From positions 1 to 38,292 of the forward strand of contig BBXU01001460.1 in NCBI GenBank assembly GCA_001598975.1: a stretch of 38,292 nucleotides of DNA, given 5' to 3'. Position numbers and translations under genes: made by a program. The stretch comes from Parachlorella kessleri (lineage: Eukaryota; Chlorophyta; Trebouxiophyceae; Chlorellales; Chlorellaceae). Every line of letters begins with the position of its first letter. The stretch's first letter is position 1. Below, in pieces: positions 11,612-23,166 of the stretch. Below the pieces are notes generated by a model that had not been told where the DNA came from, did no database searches, and saw only the letters and a program-made list of their open reading frames with translations.

Positions 11612-13699
11612 ATGTGGACCATACTGCTGGTGACTGCGCTATGCCTGAGCCTCCATGTGGGCTCTGCCCACGGTGGAGCAGGCCGGGTCATGCTGGTGAG
11701 GATTTTGAGGCGGCCCAGGGCCATGCGTACCGCTTGTGGGCAGCTGTCTACGTGTAACAAGTGGGAGGCCTTCATACTAGTTGCTGAGTATGCCAGCTAA
11801 TCTCATGGGCTGTCAGTCCTGCATCCATGCCAAGGGGCTCCCAAGTTCCTGCATACCAAGCCACCTGCATGGCCTGACTTTGGCCATATTTCAATTTGAT
11901 GCAGCAAGCCAATGCATGCTCTGATAGCCCAGGAAAGAACCGGCCCGACGTGTGCAGCAATACCATCCCAGGGATAGGCGGCAACCAGGTCGGTAGCCTC
12001 GGTTCAAGATTGTCAAGCGGCCTGCTTGCTTTGCTCTCCATGCACGAAGCAGAGACAAGGCCTGTGGGCCCGTTCTTCATGCTATCCGTGCTGCATGGTG
12101 CCTGTGTGTCACTGAGAACCTGCCATTTCGGTTGCATGACAAGCTTCAGCTGCATGACATGCTTAACAGCAGCATAATGGACAATCTGCTCAATACATAA
12201 CCAGCTCAAGTCATGGAGGATGTTGTGCCTGCAGTGGGACAACAATGAGATAGAGTGCCACATCTGCAGCAACCCCACCTACCAGCTCAAGTGCAACCTC
12301 AACTTCAAGTTCATCCAAAACAACACGGTGGGCACGAAGTTCCCAAAGATGCATGCCAGTAGTTAGCTTACAATGCTGAACCCAAAAACCTAGTGATGGC
12401 GCCTGGCAAGGGAGCCTGCACACATTGGTGTGTAAGCATTACCCAATGGCCCTCAACAACACCCTCCGTAGTAGTGTACCAGATTGCCAGACGTCGAAGG
12501 GGGGGGGGGGGCAAGGAGCAACGCCCATGGCATACCGCAGCCTCCCATTCCCTTCCCTTGTGTTGAATACCAGACTAGCAAAGCCAAGATTGCAGGCATT
12601 GCCCAGCCTCGCATGGCCCGCCATAGCTCACCTTCCCCATGCTGCTTATGCTCTCCACATATGCTGCCTCTCCCGATGCAGGTTGACTGTGAGCTGGACC
12701 AGGGACCCCTCCACACTGCCATCTCCTTCTCCTGCCCTATCCAGGTCTGCTCCAAGGTTGTGCTCGGCTGCGATCCCACCCACTGCTGATCCTAGCATGA
12801 GGCGTCACAGCAGCGTCCCAAAATAGTGCTACAGAGCATGGACAAGCCCCTGATCATGGTGTCAGCTTCTGCGCACGCTCACCACCAGCTCTGCATCGGC
12901 AGACGTGCAGATGGTTCCTCTCCATTAGATCCTGTACCACAGGGGAGGGGCACATGTACCGCAGGGTGATATCATAATGAACCCACAAGAGTGCTGTTTG
13001 ATGCCGTTGTAGGACTGCGTCATCAACTGTGACTGGGCCAAGGTCCAAGGCCAGGTGCCTGGCTGTGCATACCAGCCCATCCGCGACATATTCCAGGTAA
13101 ATGCTACTGGTAAAGGGTGGGAACGGTGCAGTCACTATGTGGGTGGGCCTGCAGTCAGCTGCAAAGCCAGCCCAGGCCATGCTGCCACAGCTCTCAGGCA
13201 ATTGATGTCCTCGCAGCCGGATGCTGTTAACATGTGGAGAGGCAAGGCCAGCAGGTCACCTGCTCGTGAGATACTGATGCAGGCGTGGCACCCTCAGAGC
13301 AATGCGGCGCATCTTACGGGCTAGTGAAGCAGCTCCTCATTGGGAGCTAACCCAAGAACAGCTTACCTCAGAGCAATGCGGCGCATCTTACGGGCTAGTG
13401 AAGCAGCGCCTCATTGGGAGCTAACCCAAGAACAGCTTACCTGAGCTGCTTTGGTGTTGGCAAGGGTGTCAGATGTCAGCCACGGTCAGTGCAGCATGGC
13501 AACTGCTGAAGAACCTGTGCTGCCTGTATATGATTTGACCCATTGCATACAGATGGACAGGTGTGGGTTTGCAGTATCGTTTACTTGCCGGGGAGTGCCA
13601 ATACTAGCTGCAAATGGCTACAGCAGTGGCCACAGCACGACCCTTAGCCAGAGAACTCTCCTGATACAAGCAACAGCCCACACACGGATTAGCAGCTGA
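11612..13699 (+). CDS. candidate secreted Cys-containing protein, family not recognised
   Basis: Tentative six-exon model: 11612-11695, 11905-11988, 12235-12327, 12682-12744, 13013-13096 and possibly 13553-13699. The first exon encodes a textbook signal peptide (MWTILLVTALCLSLHVGSAHG). Every exon length is a multiple of three and every intron is phase 0, with CAG/TAG acceptors and GT donors. Each later exon brings one or more Cys, for example NACSDSPG, IECHICSNPT, VDCELDQG, AISFSCPIQ, DCVINCDWAK and AVSFTCRG. The repeated hydrophobic-F-S/T-C pattern (AISFSC, AVSFTC) hints at repeated small disulfide-stabilised units, perhaps a wall or extracellular protein. I do not recognise the family. The last exon and stop are the weakest part, and a TGTAA at 12431 inside the model could mean the gene ends earlier. 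Confidence 0.42.
13292..13439. repeat. tandem duplication, two 74-bp units
   Basis: Units 13292-13365 and 13366-13439 are identical except for one base (agctcctc versus agcgcctc). They lie in the putative last intron of the secreted-protein candidate. The near identity points to a recent duplication. Confidence 0.9.
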
Positions 13700-14310
13700 C
13701 CACGTGCTTTAATGGTTGCCTGTTATCAGTGTCAAGCTGGTCCAAATTCCCACCTTCTGCAGCTGGTCGCTGGCTTGGTTGCCTGTTTTTGTGGACACTG
13801 CAGTCGATGTCCTTCAGCACAGCTCACCAAACTCCTGCCAGTGTCTGAGTTTTTCCCCTTAGACAAGTGCTCTCCAAGGTGTCCCTGCAGAGATACCAAC
13901 GTCGTGCTCTACTTCCAACTCCTAAGGCGACCAGGACCTCAGCCCAACCCGTGAGGAAGCCTTGCACCAGCACCAGTGCCCGCTATTGTGTTCCAAACTG
14001 ATCTAGGTGCTAGTACCCAGCAGACTATACAAATCTCCCAATGCCTCACCAGCTTCGCCCCTAAAAAGTAAAGCCTTTTTATTGACAGCATAGTAAGTAT
14101 AGAGCCACACTCCGTGACAGCGTGTACCGTTCCCGCGACGTATTCACATCTAACCGATCTCTACTAAAACCTGCAAAGACAAATTTGCAGACATATATGG
14201 TTATTGTCACTGTCGCGGGCAGAGCACACGATGGAGTTCAGTGATCATGCCACAGTAGCATAGCAAGTCGCCGTCCTTGAGGATACAAGTATATCAGTCG
14301 GGTGCATCGT
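13700..14310. other. intergenic region upstream of the TFIIS-like gene
   Basis: No supported gene. Small open frames (such as 13712-13954 plus) show no domain. A TATATGG stretch at 14194-14200, about 110 nt before the ATG at 14311, is a possible core-promoter element for the next gene; this is a motif match only. Confidence 0.4.
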
Positions 14311-17300
14311 ATGATGGCGGACGATGCACCAGCCGGCAGACACCTATCACGTCGGGTGAGCTCCAAACCTTCCTGCTGCAGTGCAGCTGTCTGCCTTCCT
14401 CTGTAGTGTGCTGTGTCCTCCTGAAACAGACTTCTTCCTTGTCCAGCAGGTGTCTCGGACGACGTCCCTGGACGGTGGCAGTGAGCCAGCGCAGCGGCAG
14501 CAGCGCAAGGGTCAGGGCCGCGCGTCCGGCGGCAGGCAGGGCAAGAAGGGTGGCAGGGCTGCCCCTCAGCAGGAGTCTGCTGCTCAGCAGGAGCACAGCG
14601 AAGAGCAGGATCCTGAAGCTCAGCAGGATGAGCTGGAAAAAGAGCAGGCGCTGTGCGAGAATGCTGCCAAGGCGGGCCTCTCGCGGGAGCAGTTGAAAGA
14701 ACAGATGGAAGGGTTGGTGGACGGTCCTATTGCGGAGCTGGGCCGCAAGCCGGGCTCAACGCACAATGTGCTGCCCTGCACAGCAGAGCAAGCTGTGGGG
14801 CGCACCATCCTGTCCTGGTTTGTGAATGACGAGGGAGCGGAGGCAGGCGGGCTGTATGAGGGCCGCGTCCTCAGTTACGATGCAGCTAAAGGAGAGCACA
14901 CCATAGTGTTTGGCGATGGGGAGGTGTACCAGCAGGTCATACCAGAGGAGGATTGTACGGTGTGGAACGGCCACAAGTGGAAAGGTGCGGGCGCTTACGT
15001 CACTGGCCGTGGGGCCCAGTGGCCTGCTTCGCCTGCCCTGCCAGAAGAGCAGGCAGCGGCAGCACCAGCACCAGCAATGGAGCAGCCTGCCGAGCCGACA
15101 ACCGCAACAGCAGCAGCAGCGCAGTCAGCTCCAGCAGCGGCAGCCGCGCCTGGTGCGGACGAGGCCCTGGCAACGGCTGGCAGTGCGGACATGGTCACTG
15201 CTGCAAGTGGGGAGCTGACGACCCGCAGGTCTTTCAGGGGCCGCAAGTTGGCAGCGCAGCAGCTTCCCAGTGAGGAGCTCGCAGAATCGCCCCGTGCGCC
15301 GGCGGCCGCAGCAGCAGCAGCCAGGCCTAGTAAGCGTCAAAGAAAGAGTGGCAGTGTAGCTCCTCAACCTGAAGGTGAGAATTGGGGGTGGGACATTGGC
15401 CAGGTACAGCTGCCTTTGGCACGCTTTATGTGGGGAAAGTTTCTGCTGGATGTGGTTCGCTGCCGAGATGGTTTAGCATTGCCTGCTTGGAGCGGTTATC
15501 CACACACGACCCGCTTACTTTGTGGGGGCCTTCCCAAGCCCAGGTGAGGTGGCCCTGCCAAGGCTTGATGGTCCCGCTTGATGTATTATACTGGGACATA
15601 GTATTCATGTGACTGCCGTGTTGTGTCAGCAGTATGACTAGTGTCATGGATGTATCATGCTCTGGGTTAGGGGTAGGCAACAGCTGGCTGGCTTGCGGTT
15701 ACCTTCACGCGCTTGCTTGAAATTGCTGCGTGTGACTGCATGTCATGCCTACAAGTTGCTGGTGCTGTGGGCAGCTTCTCACCCACTCTGTCCTGTGTGG
15801 TGCAGGCGACCAACCTGACAGTGCACCAGCGTCAGGTGCACCTCTTGAAGCTGTCCCTGCAGAGCCACTTGCTGAGGTGCCTGCCCAGGTAGTGGGGCAG
15901 CCATCAGCTGCTCCAGTAGCAGTACCGCTTATCACAGCAGCGGCAGGCGCCCCTGAGCAACAGCAGCTGCAGGGTGGAGAGCAAGCGCAGCGCGGTGTGC
16001 ATGCCCAGCAGGCTCAGCAGGGAAGCCAGCCAGCTGAGGCGCCTCATGCTGGGCCTGAGACGCACAGCGTGGGTGTCGTCGTCACGGTTCAACCTGCACA
16101 CTCAGATGCTGCGACGCCTGCAGACGAGCTGGCGCTGCCTGTGGCACAGCCGCATCTTGCAGAACAATCCAAGCGGGAGCCTGCTGGGCAGCCTGGGTCG
16201 GCGCAGGTGGCGCAGCAGGCACAGCATACCAGCCAAGGTGGCAAGCAGGCGCCGGCGCCCGCTGAGCTGGTTGACCTGTCGGGCTTGCAAGGGGCTGAGG
16301 AAGCAGACGCCATGGATGTGGACATCATGAATGCCTCACCCGCGCCCACGCCGGCTGCTGCGCCTGCTCAGCTCGCACCAGCAGCAGGCTCAGCAGGAGC
16401 AGAGCAGAGGGATTCTCTCAGTGTCGAGCCAGCAATGCAGCAGCAGCAGCAGCAGCAGCAGGCAGTGCGCCCGGAGGCTGCTGACGGCGCCCAGCGGCGG
16501 CTCAGCGTGGCGGGATCTGGTGCTGACGAAATAGATGCCGTCATCGTAAACACTGCCATCCCCTTGGCGGCTGGCGGGGCTGTGCCAGCACAGGGCCTGC
16601 TGATCGCCCCAAAGGTGGTGCTGACTGGGAAGCCAGGCAGGGCCAAGCGACACCCCAAGGAGAAAGGTGGGGTGCAAGTCGTGTAGAAGGGTGTGCAGTG
16701 GCGTGCTGAAATGTGAAGTGCTCGGATGCCTGGCAATGTAATGTGCCAGCAGGGAGGGTAGGGACGCTGCGGGCAGGTGGTGGTGGGAGCGTGCGTGCAG
16801 CAAAGGCATGCGACCCCTGAGGATGGTGCATTCGCTGCACCATCATCTCTGTGAGAGATTGCCTGGGGTCTCACCTGCAACAGCAGCAGCCCTGCACCTG
16901 TGTACCGCCGCCGTACAGTTGCTTCTCCGCCTCAGGCTGGCAGACGGGGGGAAGAGTGCACAACTTGCCCATACAGCAGTGCTAACTGCATTTTTGTTTT
17001 CCTGAATAGGGATATTGCCTTCAGCGAGGGCTATGCCTCTGCAGGTGCTGCGGGGGCCAAGCAACAAAGGGGAGCGGCAGTGAAAGGTGCGGCTCGTGCG
17101 GCCCCTGGAACTGTCCTCTCCCCTCCAGCTCCACCATCGGCAACCAAGGCAGCCACAACCCCAAGGGCACTGCAGCAGCAGCGGAAGCAGCAGCAGCAGC
17201 AACAACATGCAGAGAGACCTAGGGACGAGATGGAAGGTGTGTCGCTCCTGTTGTGGTGCGGGAGGGTGGCTGCGTCAGGGTGGCTGCGACCCCTGGCAAG

Positions 17301-20300
17301 CTAAATACTTTGACTACGTTAAGCAGGGACGCGGCCTGCTGGTCGTGCGCCGCCGTCAGACTTGGGGATATCAAACGGCTCGCCTTGCTGACTCTGTTCA
17401 GGCAGTAGTAGATGCTATATATGGCTGTCCCCTGGCCCTTCATCTCCTGCACTCACCTTAGCCGCCAACGCTGCGAGAGCTGCAGCAGCCGCAACAGGAC
17501 CTGCACCAGCTGACCTCCTCTCTGTCAAGCACTGTCGCCGGTTGTGGTCTAGACGTGTATCTGTCTTGCAGGGCTGCTGTAGCCGCTGTAGCAGGAGCCT
17601 GAGAGGCGCACAGGCCAGCTCGCCATCCTTCGATGAAGCGCACTTGCTTAACTCTCTGCTGTGCTGTGAGTGCTTTGCAGAGCTTCGACAGCTGCAGCAA
17701 GAGCTAGAGAGGCACACACACCAGGTGGCTTCAGCCCAGGGGCAGGCGGCAGCGGGCGCCAGGGCCATCAAATCCATCCTGGATGCCCTCAGATCCCGGG
17801 GGGTGACGGTGGAGCAGCTGCAGGTGAGGATGCGGGGTGGCATCTGCTGCTTCCGCCTGTTGCAGATGCTTGTTTGGGCTGTGCCGACTTGGTTGCTGTT
17901 GAGGCGCAGGGCTTAAGATCGAGCAGTGTGGGTTCACACTTGCTCCACCCACCGTGGTGAGACTCCGCCCGCATTCTGGAGGGGCTATGTGTGGGTATGC
18001 GCTTGCCTGTCCGCAATTGGGTTGGATCCGCAGGGTAAGCGCCCACGGCTCAACCCCTCTCACTCACTTCTTGCCGGGCTCTCCATGAGCGTCACACCCT
18101 CGCGTGCAAAACCTTACCGCCCTAGGGAAGGCTAGCGCCACAGATGCGCCAAGCTTTTGTTGGAACGTAGGTTCTGCGGTGCAACAACCAGCTGATGGCG
18201 GTTCAGGCAGTGGGTGAGGTAGGGCAGCATTTGCCGGGCGGCAGGTCATCTGGGCAGCCAGAGGCGCAAGCAAGCTCTTATATAGACATGTCCGTGTCTG
18301 CATGCCTTGCAGGCCACTCAGCGGGCCGCCGTGCAGGCGGGCGGTAAGGGTGGCCTCGGGCGAGCGGTGGCCCAGGTCGGCAAGGATGCCAAGAAGCTGG
18401 GGGCGCCTGTGGCCGAGGTGGTCGCAGACGCCATGTGAGTGGGCTTGGGGGATGGCGATACGCCACGTCACACTGGACTGGACTAGTCTAGACTGGGCGT
18501 GGGAGAAATGGAAGCGGCAGCATCCTGAGAGAGACGCCGCTCCTCTGCCCTTGGCAAGAGCCTCCTGCTACAGGAGGCGGGATGTGGAGGGGCCACCTCC
18601 TGCCAAGCATGATAATGTCATGGCGCGCGTGTTAGATGGATGAGCTGACATTGCAAGCCACGTTGCTGGCATTTTCACCTGGCTGTTGGGGTGGTGCTTG
18701 CTTTGACCTGGGAGACCGGCCGTGCTATTCGAGGTAGTGAGTTTCACCTTCGCCGCAATGCAGGCTAGCAGGGGCTCTGTCACCCCCTGGGCAGGCTGCC
18801 TTGGGAGACACCAGGAAGGGGCTGCAAGAAGTGGACGAGGCAGCCGACAGCAGCAGGTGAGCTGCAGCGCGTCACCCACAATCTGCTCACGCATTCTGTA
18901 GTGTCTGGACCCCACGCAGTGAGTGCGGTGCATGCTGCCCGGGAGCTGCCCGGGAAGGTGGGTCTCCAGCGATTCCCAGCTGCTGAACCGAACCGTGGCT
19001 GTCTTGAGGGTCTTTTACATGAAGTGCAGCTTCATTTATAAGGGGATTCCACAGTAATAGTTTCCTTGTGGGTGTGAAGGGCCCTGGTGGAGGAGTGGAA
19101 GGCCATGACCAATGCTCCGGCGCCGCCGCCACAGCATGCCCAGCAGGCGGAGCGGGGGCAGCGGCAGCCAAAGAGGCCGAGGCCCTCGCCAGGTATGCAT
19201 TCCTTGTACTTTGTTTGGGCTGATGTCTGCTTCAAGTTTGATGTCTGTGCACTGTCTAAGGTCTTGCATCCGCTTGGCTGCGCACCTCTACCAAGTGGTG
19301 CATGCCATGCCTCCGCTAAGACAGCGTCGGTCGGGGCTTGCTCCTGCTTGTATATATTTGTACTTGATTGCCTATGCCTGGCATATAATTGGCAACTTAA
19401 GGCAAAGAGAGGCCGGCAAGCGCTTCACGGCCGCAGGCGGTGCCACCACCCCTGGGGTGGCCTTGCAACTCTTCACGTCTGCCGGGCAGTCGGGAGAGCT
19501 GGCGGCAGCCGCGGCGACAGCAGCAGCAGGTACAGCTGAGCTGGCGCCAGCAGGGCGGGGCAACCTTGGCGGGGCTGCTGAGCCTGCTATGAAGCAGGAG
19601 GGGGATGCTGGCGAGGGTGGCCACGGGGCTAGGCTGGAGCCTAGGGCGTCAGCAGAGGAGGACTTGTTTGAGTCAACAGGCAAGTGATTCTTCTGGGCAG
19701 TATCCAGCCAGATCTCCAAGTAAAACTTTGCCAAAGTGAGTGACTGAATTTGTTCTGCGACCCATTCTTTGGCAGCACGGATGTGCAGTGTGCGTGCTGT
19801 CAGTACCCGCTACCTAGCCCGAAGCCCTAAAGCGACTCTGGATACCCTACGGTGCTTGCGCCCCCTTACCTAGTCACAACCACAGGCGACCAGGCAGGTG
19901 TGTGCCAGTTCTTATCACCAATATTGTCGCGGTTTGTCGCAGGCAACCGCGACCGAGATCATGCAATCCTCGTGCTGGCAGCCGCACTCGCGGAGGGCAG
20001 GCCGGCCTTTTTAGCTGCTGTGGAGCTGGAGCAAGCCCTCTTTGAGAGGCACCCACCAGCAGCCGGGCAGCAGCCAGCCCCAGAGAATGGGAGGCAGGGC
20101 GCTTATGATACCCAGTGCAGCAGTGCTTACTTGCGAGAACTCAAGACCCTTTGGGAAGTTGTATCTCCCCAGGTGAGCGGTGACTTCACGAGGGCAAAGT
20201 GCCTCTGATTCTGATACGATGGGTGCAGGGACGAATGCTTGCGGTTATCAAGGTGTTTTGGGCTGGTGCAATCCAGCAGACAAGCTTCATCGAACTCAAA

Positions 20301-21586
20301 CACCATTACCACTTTCATGGATGGGAAATGCTTGGGTACCTTTTCTCTCAAAAAAACAATGGCCAACTTGCTAACTTGTAGTGCAGCCTGGCAGGCTGGA
20401 TGTGAAGGCTGGCTTCGCATCGTACTGTTGCTCAGAGGTGGGGCTCCGGCAAGGCTCTTGGTCATGATATGGAAGTAGCAATGCACAATGTTTCAAAAAG
20501 CCAGTTAAGGGCCACTGTGCTACCATGCTAAGCAAATTATGGCTCACGCCCCATCCTGCCCTGCAGGCTCCTGGCTTCCGCCCACTGCTGAGGTACCTGC
20601 TGCTCTCAGGCGGGTTGCTACCGTCGGAGTTGGTGGTGGCGCCTCCAGAGCGCATCCAACAGGCAGAGGCAGCCTTCCTAGCCCGCGCCCGGCAGCAGCA
20701 CGAGGGCGGCGACAGCAGCGGTGCGGGAGGCGCTGCTGCTGGTGTCGTCAGGGGCGGCATCAACCGTGCCCTTGCCAGGCTGCCGCCGGCGGCGGTGCCG
20801 GCACATGCGGCCGTGAAGCACGAGCCGCATTCCACGCAGCTGCCGCACCAGGGACAGCAGACAGGGGCACCGCCGCCCCCACCGCCTCCCGAGCAGCAGC
20901 AGCAGCAGGCTGGAGGGAGCAGCAGGGCAGCTGGGCTCCCAGCAGCAGCAGCACCAGCGCCACCAGCCACGTTAGCAGGCGCCAGCCTTGCACCAGCTTC
21001 AAGGCTGTCAGCTAGGACGGCACCAGCGCTGGATCCTGTGGCAGCTGCGCAGGCTGCCGCTGCCAAGATCACTGCTGAGAGGCTGGCTGAAGTTGGTGGT
21101 GCGATTGGGGGCAGCGGCTCCATGGGGTCCCTGACACAACCGCCAGCCATGCCGCCTGCACCGGCAAGGCTGGCGGCGCCACCGGCGGACCGGCAGCCGC
21201 CAGGGGTAGCTCCCTGGGCGGCAGGAAGCCAAGCCGCCCAACCATTGCCTCCCCCACCCATCGCCCCTAGTTTTGGTGGGCCCCCAGCCCCACCCTACGC
21301 AGGCATGGGGCAGGGGCCTCCCCCGCCACCAGTCGCCCCTTGGGTGCAGGGCGCTCCCCCTCCCCCACCAGTTGGCAGCTTCCCCCCAGCACCGTACGGT
21401 CTCACGCCGCCGGGGCCCCAACCTCCACCGCATGCCTCATTCGAGATGGGCCTCCCTCCCCCGCCTTTCTTCCCTCCCCCGCCGGCATCCACTCCCCCAG
21501 CGGCCGCAGCAGCAGGGGCAGCTGTCCCGCCGCCGCCGCCGCTGCCACCGGCACCGCCAGCGGCACCCCCACAGCAGTCGGATTAG
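14311..21586 (+). CDS. TFIIS-like nuclear protein: Tudor-like, LW (TFIIS-N) and TFS2M domains, Pro-rich tail
   Basis: Probable chromatin/RNA polymerase II-associated factor of about 1,358 aa. Exons: 14311-14355, 14450-15374, 15806-16666, 17045-17236, 17462-17523, 17572-17823, 18313-18434, 19080-19192, 19437-19679, 19886-19897, 19943-20172, 20567-21586. Residues about 130-190 are Tudor-like (GRTILSWFVND, LYEGRVLSYD, HTIVFGDGEVY). Residues about 757-830 fit the TFIIS N-terminal LW domain (ILDALRSRGVTVEQLQ, then ALVEEWKAM). Residues about 943-1070 fit the TFIIS central domain (RDRDHAILVLAAAL, FRPLLRYLLLSGGLLPSEL). Basic clusters (RPSKRQRKSG, PKRPRPS) could be nuclear signals. Between the domains lie Ala/Gln-rich linkers with a CAG-encoded Q8 run; the tail is PPPP-rich. 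No zinc ribbon follows, so TFIIS-type transcript-cleavage activity is not expected. The intron after 19679 uses a GC donor (CAG|GCAAGT). Exons 17462-17523 and 17572-17823 have less certain edges. Bye1/PHF3-like regulators are the nearest concept. Confidence 0.8.
16438..16461 (+). repeat. CAG microsatellite encoding polyglutamine
   Basis: Eight CAG triplets in frame within exon 3 of the TFIIS-like gene give eight Gln after AM, inside an Ala/Gln-rich disordered linker. Shorter CAG/GCA runs surround it. It is a candidate for length variation between strains. Confidence 0.9.
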
Positions 21587-21946
21587 TCCCCGCCGCCGCC
21601 GCGACAAGCTGTGCAGCCACGTCAGGAGGGGGCGCCGCCGGCTGTGGATGCTGGGATCTGAGATGCTCCGACAGCTACACCACCCGTGCCCGCCGCTGCA
21701 GGTGGAAGGGCTGAGGAGTGGGGGGCGGCGGTGGAGCTAGAATAATCTAGGTGGCATGCAATCCCTTCCGTATGGGGGGTAAGCTGGGGATTGAAGGGCT
21801 GTCTCTGTATGATACACGGGAGGCAGAGGGAATCACCGGCAGCTGACAAACTGGTCTGGACTGAACGTAGTATAAGCAGTGGATAGGCAGCCAAAGTGGA
21901 ACGGCAGGGTGGGAGGCAAGGTGTGTCTCGGCGGCTTGCCTCTCTG

Positions 21947-21951
21947 TGTAA
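21947..21951 (+). terminator. candidate poly(A) signal TGTAA for the TFIIS-like gene
   Basis: TGTAA is the usual chlorophyte polyadenylation signal. This one lies about 360 nt after the stop at 21586 on the coding strand. It is a five-base motif, so chance occurrence is possible. Confidence 0.35.
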
Positions 21952-22148
21952 TGCCGTCCACATCTTGAACCACTGCAACCAGGCGTCATTCGTGCGAGCG
22001 CACTGGACCACGTGGCAAAGTGCTTGGCATTGGTATCGCTCGGCCAGCCAGTCTCTTAGGTATGCACTGGCCCGTGGTTATAGCCCCAGACCTTGTGCCA
22101 TCCATCTTCAACCTGCTGTCGTCCACAGTGTATAGTAATAACTATATA

Positions 22149-22153
22149 TTACA
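22149..22153 (-). terminator. candidate poly(A) signal TGTAA for the ARM-repeat gene
   Basis: The minus strand reads TGTAA in an AT-rich patch (tatatattacataacc on plus), about 1 kb past the stop at 23167. That would mean a long 3' UTR. I saw no nearer copy of the motif. Confidence 0.22.
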
Positions 22154-23166
22154 TAACCGGTATGACACAATCTGCGCACGGTGTATTTCATAGCCTAGAT
22201 CCCTGGCTAGATGGTTCACTACCTAGTCCTGCATTCGTGGGTGGTATAATTTGACATACCACCTCCTAATACGTACGTGGGCACCAATAAATAGGGCTGG
22301 AATCACATTGTCAGTGGCGCAGTAGTCATTTGCAACCTCGCTTCAGCAATGAAGCAAGCGTGTGCCCATCCTGCCCAAAACCGGGCTGCTAGAAAAACTT
22401 GCAGGCCCAGGGTTACCCAACCCCAAGCACAGCGATGATATCGATAGCAATAGGTTCGTTTGTATCACTGGGTAGGCTAGAGGAGGCTACTCGAACTATC
22501 TATAGCAAGACTGGAAAAGTGAGCCTGCAAAGTACCTTGTCAGCAGCAGTGCACTGCAGTTTTGCAGGGACAGAAAGTTTAATTCCAAGAGCAAGCTGCC
22601 GCGCCCAGCCCTACAGCAGTCGCACATGCATTGTGCCCTACTTCCTTCCTGACGGCTCAGCTTTCCGGGCACGGATTCTCTCATCTCTCAACTTCACAAA
22701 TGTCAGCAAGCCGACCCCCCTGCTGCCACAGCCTGGTACTGCAGTCTCTCATAACCTCGCCTCGCAGCACGCACACATTTTAAGAGCTGCAGTCTCGCAT
22801 ACCTCACCTCATACTAGGCACACATCCTACCCCCACCGATGGTTTGTCCTGGCCCGGTCCTGCCTACCCGAGCTCACAGCACAGCCCATCGTGGAAGAAA
22901 TCCTACACTTACGCTGCATTGCCGCCCTAACTTTGCCTGTCTTTGAGCGGCTGCTAGCAGGCCTTGCAAGACCGCGGTGCGGGCAGGAACCCGGCCGCTG
23001 CAGCACAGGAGGAGCATCTCAATGAAAAATGGCCTGCCTGTTCCACCAGCCAACCAATTATGTGAGTCCCAGCTACACTCTCCCTCTCAACCCTGCACCT
23101 AAATTGTACTATACCCTAACCTGGATCACTGTGTGGCATTGCCCCTGCTGCCGCTCACTTGCCACG

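Larger units (their letters stand above)
21587..23166. other. convergent intergenic region (3' ends of the TFIIS-like and ARM genes)
   Basis: The two flanking genes run toward each other and their 3' UTRs should lie here. An open frame at 22399-23025 (plus) starts at TTG rather than ATG, has no recognisable domain and overlaps the probable 3' flank of the ARM gene, so I do not call it. An imperfect duplication (ctgcagtctc...cacacat) is visible at about 22738-22823. Confidence 0.5.

Noticed and set aside
15745..15805. In-frame ATG extension upstream of exon 3 of the TFIIS-like gene, which could suggest a separate gene start
   Set aside because: A good acceptor (GGTGCAG) at 15805 joins exon 2 in phase through a split Gly codon, and the composition continues the same Ala/Gln-rich linker.
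20371..21261. 296-aa minus-strand open frame opposite the last TFIIS-like exon
   Set aside because: It is the antisense shadow of a Pro/Ala-rich coding exon whose plus frame continues the TFS2M domain.
22399..23025. 208-aa open frame on plus in the convergent intergenic region
   Set aside because: It starts at TTG, shows no domain or signal, has low-complexity composition and lies antisense to the probable 3' flank of the ARM gene.
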